From a virus: 38,450 bases of DNA. Shown piece by piece: positions 34,578 through 38,450 of this stretch. The translations under genes and the position numbers were made by a program. Where the stretch lies: the IMG/VR virus record IMGVR_UViG_3300030406_002780, positions 1 to 38,450 of that record. One strand, written 5' to 3'. Position 1 is the first letter of the stretch, and every line of letters begins with the position of its first letter. Under the pieces are notes generated by a model that searched no databases, had not been told where the DNA came from, and saw only the letters and a program-made list of their open reading frames with translations.

Positions 34578-35534
34578 CTATTTCCAAGGGTTTTTACTAT
34601 TAAAATTCCCTATCAAGTTATCCATAACCTTATCTTCAAATGATTTAGTATCAGCATTAGACTGTCCAGAAGGCATTACTCCCATAGGAGATGGTACTTG
34701 CTGTGCATTCTTTGTTTGCTGAAATGCAGCACTTGGTTCTGCAGGTGCATTATTTTGCGGTACTGCATTACCATTTTGCATTCTATACAATTGAACAAGG
34801 TTATCGATAGTTATTGAAGCTGGGTCAGACATTTTTTGCATAAAGTCATTTGTTTCACTTTCAGTCATACCATGATGTCCCATTACATGAGCTTTTATTT
34901 CATTCATTTGTGCTGCTTTTTGTTGAGCAGCTTCTTGTTTTTTAGCCTCTTCAACTCTTTGAGCCTCAAAAGCTTTAAGCTTATCTTGCATAAGGGCTGT
35001 TTCATATTGACTTTTAAGCGAGTTATATTCATTCATATCATCACGCCATCTCTCAACTTCGTCTAAGTACCTAGCACTTTCACTATTAGGGTCTGTATAA
35101 GCTTCCTCTCTACTGTAAGTTCTAGGTTGTTGAGGTCTATCAGGTGGACCAGGAAAGTCATCAACAGGTTCTACATTTTCTACAGGAGCAGCAGCCTGTG
35201 GCTGTGCTTGCTGCATTTCTTGCAACTGTTTTTCTAACTCGGCTATTTTGGTAGTTTTTTTATCACTTTCTGACTGCCAGTATTGATACCTAGTTTTATC
35301 ATTATCAGTTGTTGTAGTTTGCGGTTGACTAACTTCCTCGTTTGCACTTACTTCAGGTTGTCCAGTTTCTACTGGAGCTGGTTCAGTGTTACCTTCAGTA
35401 CCATTAGTAAAAGCACTTGCAATATCATTAGAGCCCTCATTTATATTTCCAAATACAGCTTCTTCTAAACTATTATATTGCTGTTCTCCAGAGTTTTCTT
35501 GAGGGGTGTCTGTTTGTATATTATCTTGTGTCAT
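34578..35534 (-). CDS. Scaffolding protein (318 aa)
   Basis: A highly charged, Gln/Glu/Ala-rich protein with low-complexity stretches (DNIQTDTPQENSGEQQ, EMQQAQPQAAAPVENVEPV) and predicted coiled coil (about 80-110 and 165-210: LKSQYETALMQDKLKAFEAQ). It has a short basic C-terminus (MDNLIGNFNSKNPWK). Placed between portal and capsid genes, this is the standard composition and position of an assembly scaffold that shapes the procapsid and is then removed. It starts at TAATG on the portal stop. Confidence 0.75.
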   Translation of the reverse strand: MTQDNIQTDTPQENSGEQQYNSLEEAVFGNINEGSNDIASAFTNGTEGNTEPAPVETGQPEVSANEEVSQPQTTTTDNDKTRYQYWQSESDKKTTKIAELEKQLQEMQQAQPQAAAPVENVEPVDDFPGPPDRPQQPRTYSREEAYTDPNSESARYLDEVERWRDDMNEYNSLKSQYETALMQDKLKAFEAQRVEEAKKQEAAQQKAAQMNEIKAHVMGHHGMTESETNDFMQKMSDPASITIDNLVQLYRMQNGNAVPQNNAPAEPSAAFQQTKNAQQVPSPMGVMPSGQSNADTKSFEDKVMDNLIGNFNSKNPWK

Positions 35535-37759
35535 TATTTCTCTCTTTCATTAGCTGCCTCTTCGCCATCAGAGGGTGAGCTTGGTTTTGTTTTAGATGCT
35601 TCTCTTATTTGAGATTTCACCATGGCTAAACTGTCATCGAGTCGTTTTTCATATAATGTACCAGCTGCTCTTGATTTGTTTGACACACTATCAAGTCCAG
35701 ACTTAAACTTCTCAACTTCGACTCTTTTTCTAAGATTAACAGATTCTCTATCTCTAGATTGCATATCACCTTTTAACTGTTTAATCTGTTCACCTGCAGC
35801 TTTTAATTGTTGCTGCAATTGTGTAATTGTATCAGTTCTTTCTAAGACTCCTTCCATATCGAATACTTCTGTCTTCTTAAGAACTTCTTGTCTATCTATT
35901 AATCCTTTTGCATATGCATCCATATAAAACTCTAATTCTGCATATCTGTTAGATGGTAATGTAGAGCCAGTAACAACTATAATGTCATACTTTCCTACAG
36001 TAATATCATTTACAACTTTAATTTCACCAGTCTTATCATCAACTAACTTCTTGTTTATTACATAGTCAGTCATTGAATTGTTTGGCTGTATAATTCTAAA
36101 TACTTTTTCAGCTTTATATAACTGCTGCATTAAAGGTATAGCAACTTGAGCAACTCTAGTTAATGATGCTTCTATGTCTGCTAATTTTGACTTCATTTTT
36201 CTTTGGCCAAACTCATCTATCGATATAGTAGCTTTATATGTTGCTGGTGCAGATTGTGCATTACCCATCATCATTTCATATAAACCTAATGCATGGTCAA
36301 TATCATTTTTAGCAGTTAGCTCATTTTGATATAACTCATTAGGCAGGGGAGTGGGCTGAACCGGCATAGGAGCGCCATCTGTTGGGTCGTAGGGTATTGC
36401 TACTCCAGGTTGAGCCCACTTTTCTTCAAAATCTTTCATATCAACACTACCTTCTGGTACAAGTATTTTAGTATTTGTACTAGTAGTAGCATGTGCAATT
36501 ATCAAAGAGCGTGTTTTATTTATATACTCTTGTAATCCCTTTATCATTCTTACATCAGATACAGGATATGGAGTTCTTGTATGAACATTCATAACAGGTA
36601 CAATTGGATATTTGTCAGTTGGTAATATTCTATCATACAACTTAGTTTCACCAATTATAACACATTGTTTAATTTTTTTACACTTTACTTTGACAACCTC
36701 AATCATATTCTGCATCATAAGTTCAGCGTAATCAGTTTCTCTAGATTCAATAGCAGGAACTTCCTCTTCTGCTACACCCATAGCATCTTGCTCTTCATAA
36801 CCTGCTGCTATAAGTTCTTGCATTTTCTGAGCTATTAACTGTTGTCTTTGTTGACTTAATTGTCTTAACAAAGCACTTGCTTTTTGAGCATCAGTAAATA
36901 TTTGCCCTTGTATTATAAATGCAGGTCTACTAGAATAAGCTTCGTATTGTTCTTCGCTTAATAATTCTTCTTTTCTAGAAAACTTTTCATAAGTTCTGTA
37001 TTCAGTAACAGTTACTTTATAATATCTTTCATAACCCCTTACATATTCTTGGTTATTAACTCTACCTACATCCTCTGGAAATGTTACCTCTCCATCATCT
37101 TCACGCTCTGTAAATGGAGCATTAAAATCTACTTTATTTCCAGAATCAGATTGAGCATTTTTTATTGCTGTCTCATACATAGGGTATAAGTCTTTTGCTT
37201 GGTCTTTTGTAAACAACTTAGATATAATAATATTTTCTGCATCATCAAAAAGCCTGTGTCTACTATTAGGGTCTACATAGACATCTAATGGGTCTACATC
37301 ATGAAAACATACTTCACCTTTACCCATATCCATCATAGGGTCTTGGTATACATGTATGTATCCCATTCCCATTGTATAGTAGTCGTCTACTGCTTGTCTA
37401 ATAACACTTCTTCCGTCAGATATGTCATACATGTATGTCAATAATGCACTCATTACTTGAGCTACTTTATTATCTGAATCTTCTCTAGGTGCACACCTAA
37501 ATGAAGGTCTATTAGCAGTTAACATTGCTTTTGCTGATTCTACAGCAGGATGAACTCTATTTATGACTATTGGGGCTTGGCCTCTTGATTCTAATACTTC
37601 TCTTTGTTTAGCAGTCCATTGTTTACCTAATCTAAACTCTTTATCCTCTTTGGCTTGTGCTGCCCAATTATCTCTTTTACTTGAGTAATCATCGAACAGT
37701 TGCAGTGTCTCATTTACTATATCTTCTCTGTTTGCAGCGTCTTTTTTTGAATATGCCAT
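35534..37759 (-). CDS. Portal protein (741 aa)
   Basis: Large portal of the P22 type. The N-terminus has FRLGKQWTAKQREVLESRGQ and PIVINRVHPAVESAKAM (about 47-87), then the wing region with CFHDVDPLDVYVDPNSR (about 150-165), later YPIVPVMNVHTRTPYPVSDV and KGLQEYINKTRSLIIAHATT. The C-terminal 100 residues are a coiled coil (TQLQQQLKAAGEQIKQLKGD), corresponding to the barrel. It forms the dodecameric ring through which DNA enters and leaves, and it docks the terminase. ATG 37759 has a poor ribosome site, 17 bases after the terminase stop. Confidence 0.85.
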   Translation of the reverse strand: MAYSKKDAANREDIVNETLQLFDDYSSKRDNWAAQAKEDKEFRLGKQWTAKQREVLESRGQAPIVINRVHPAVESAKAMLTANRPSFRCAPREDSDNKVAQVMSALLTYMYDISDGRSVIRQAVDDYYTMGMGYIHVYQDPMMDMGKGEVCFHDVDPLDVYVDPNSRHRLFDDAENIIISKLFTKDQAKDLYPMYETAIKNAQSDSGNKVDFNAPFTEREDDGEVTFPEDVGRVNNQEYVRGYERYYKVTVTEYRTYEKFSRKEELLSEEQYEAYSSRPAFIIQGQIFTDAQKASALLRQLSQQRQQLIAQKMQELIAAGYEEQDAMGVAEEEVPAIESRETDYAELMMQNMIEVVKVKCKKIKQCVIIGETKLYDRILPTDKYPIVPVMNVHTRTPYPVSDVRMIKGLQEYINKTRSLIIAHATTSTNTKILVPEGSVDMKDFEEKWAQPGVAIPYDPTDGAPMPVQPTPLPNELYQNELTAKNDIDHALGLYEMMMGNAQSAPATYKATISIDEFGQRKMKSKLADIEASLTRVAQVAIPLMQQLYKAEKVFRIIQPNNSMTDYVINKKLVDDKTGEIKVVNDITVGKYDIIVVTGSTLPSNRYAELEFYMDAYAKGLIDRQEVLKKTEVFDMEGVLERTDTITQLQQQLKAAGEQIKQLKGDMQSRDRESVNLRKRVEVEKFKSGLDSVSNKSRAAGTLYEKRLDDSLAMVKSQIREASKTKPSSPSDGEEAANEREK

Positions 37760-37775
37760 ATCTGTAATTTACGCA

Positions 37776-38450
37776 CTATAAAGTAAGCCAATCAAGTTTT
37801 TTCTTAGGGTTTCGCCATTCTTCATCTGATAATTTCTTAAACTCTGTTCTTCTACATGGCTTTGCTCCGTCTAAAGCAGTCCAGATTGCATCCATTACAT
37901 CATCATGCTTTCCTTTTGGATATGAAAGAAATTCTTGCTGTGCTTTTATATCCTCTGCTCTAAAATAGAAAGTCCCTTTGGCAAACAATGGTACTAGTGA
38001 CAGTAACCTTTCTGATTTACTATTTCTTGGTTTTACTCCAGATTCTAAACCTGGAATATAAATATTTTCTTCTCGCATTATTTCTCTAACAGCAGTACGC
38101 AATGCTTCTTGATAGCCTACTGTTTCTACTTTTACTCTACGAGGTTTAAACTTTTTAAATATCTCTATTATCTTTGCAGGTTGTTCTGCTGGAGATATTC
38201 TATTTCTATACATATCTATTATATACTTGTTATTATTGTTATCAATTGCAATAGTAGCGATAACAAAATAATCAGCCCTAGAAGACAAAGAGCTTGCAGG
38301 GTCCACTCCAGTATAAACTTCCACAGGTTTGATTTCTTCATTTTCTAATCCTTTATTTTTAATTAAACAACCTTGTCCTTGTATACGCTCAAAATCATAA
38401 TGATGTATCTTTATCCAATCTGGTTGGAATGGAGCATCATCAGGAGATTG
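37776..38450 (-). CDS. Terminase large subunit, C-terminal nuclease domain (partial)
   Basis: The frame is open to the right edge, so the ATPase domain lies outside; 224 residues are visible. It carries the RNase H-like nuclease motifs of headful and cos terminases: VYTGVDPA (first Asp, visible residue 50), VKVETVGYQ (Glu, 109) and KHDDVMDAIW (Asp, 184-187). These cut concatemeric DNA at packaging ends. A GTG at 38324 in the same frame is not the real start, because the reading frame continues upstream without stop (HYDFER, GCLIKNKGLENEE). It is followed by the portal gene. Confidence 0.85.
   Translation of the reverse strand, partial: QSPDDAPFQPDWIKIHHYDFERIQGQGCLIKNKGLENEEIKPVEVYTGVDPASSLSSRADYFVIATIAIDNNNNKYIIDMYRNRISPAEQPAKIIEIFKKFKPRRVKVETVGYQEALRTAVREIMREENIYIPGLESGVKPRNSKSERLLSLVPLFAKGTFYFRAEDIKAQQEFLSYPKGKHDDVMDAIWTALDGAKPCRRTEFKKLSDEEWRNPKKKLDWLTL

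Noticed and set aside
38324-38326. GTG as start of a 182-aa terminase protein
   Set aside because: The frame continues upstream to the window edge and the domain is the C-terminal half of a larger terminase.
1-38450. Assignment to the crAss-like phages
   Set aside because: The polymerase type matches, but there are strong Shine-Dalgarno sequences, T7-like ejection gene order and no crAss-like gene set; Bacteroidetes hosts usually lack such ribosome sites.
1-38450. CRISPR array, insertion sequence, attachment site
   Set aside because: No regularly spaced repeats, transposase, integrase or terminal inverted repeats were seen.

Overview
This window is part of an AT-rich (roughly two-thirds A+T by eye) double-stranded DNA tailed-phage genome. 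I read it as a podovirus-like phage. It has a P22-type portal, head-tail adaptors, a large nozzle-like tail protein and a three-gene ejection-protein cassette laid out like T7 gp14-gp15-gp16. I see no tape-measure, sheath or tail-tube genes, and no integrase, repressor or tRNA. Good Shine-Dalgarno sequences (AAGGAG-like) and dense TAATG, ATGA and GTGA overlaps point to a bacterial host. The style of the tail-fibre repeats suggests a marine or aquatic phage, but the host cannot be fixed from the sequence.

Layout: positions 1-5459 are on the plus strand and hold the end of a replication and recombination module. It contains the C-terminus of a Sak4/RecA-like ATPase, a partner protein, an archaeo-eukaryotic-type primase fused to a DnaB-like helicase, an HNH endonuclease, a probable structured RNA of about 107 nt, a PD-(D/E)XK-like nuclease and a run of small accessory genes. 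From 38450 down to 5467 everything is on the minus strand and reads as one long virion operon: terminase nuclease domain, portal, scaffold, major capsid protein, decoration proteins, head-tail adaptors, tail fibre and DNRLRE-like protein, a cassette of very small membrane and coiled-coil (lysis-type) proteins, a metallophosphoesterase, a 2,627-aa nozzle-like tail protein, a short tail protein and the three ejection proteins. The two strands converge at about 5460.

The main discovery candidate is the last gene of the virion operon, a 3,214-aa protein at 5467-15111. It carries a D-L-D-G-D motif (residues 1547-1551) preceded 39 residues earlier by R-V-P. This is the signature of the second double-psi beta-barrel of multisubunit RNA polymerases, RNAi-type RNA-dependent RNA polymerases and crAss-phage virion RNA polymerases. 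About 350 residues upstream is a plausible first barrel with two lysines. A SLOG-type Rossmann nucleotide-binding domain lies at about 385-545, and the C-terminus has hydrophobic segments and a polyvalent-protein character. The gene sits in the T7 gp16 position, directly after two other ejection-type proteins, and none of the three contains a cysteine. I infer a virion-packaged, ejected RNA polymerase that would transcribe the incoming genome, analogous in role to N4 vRNAP or crAss gp14/gp66 but in a T7-like ejectosome.

Other notable points are a nozzle-like protein apparently split by an insertion of about 2,000 residues, a structured RNA behind the HNH gene, several genes shorter than 60 codons in the lysis-type cassette, and a strong hairpin between two head genes.
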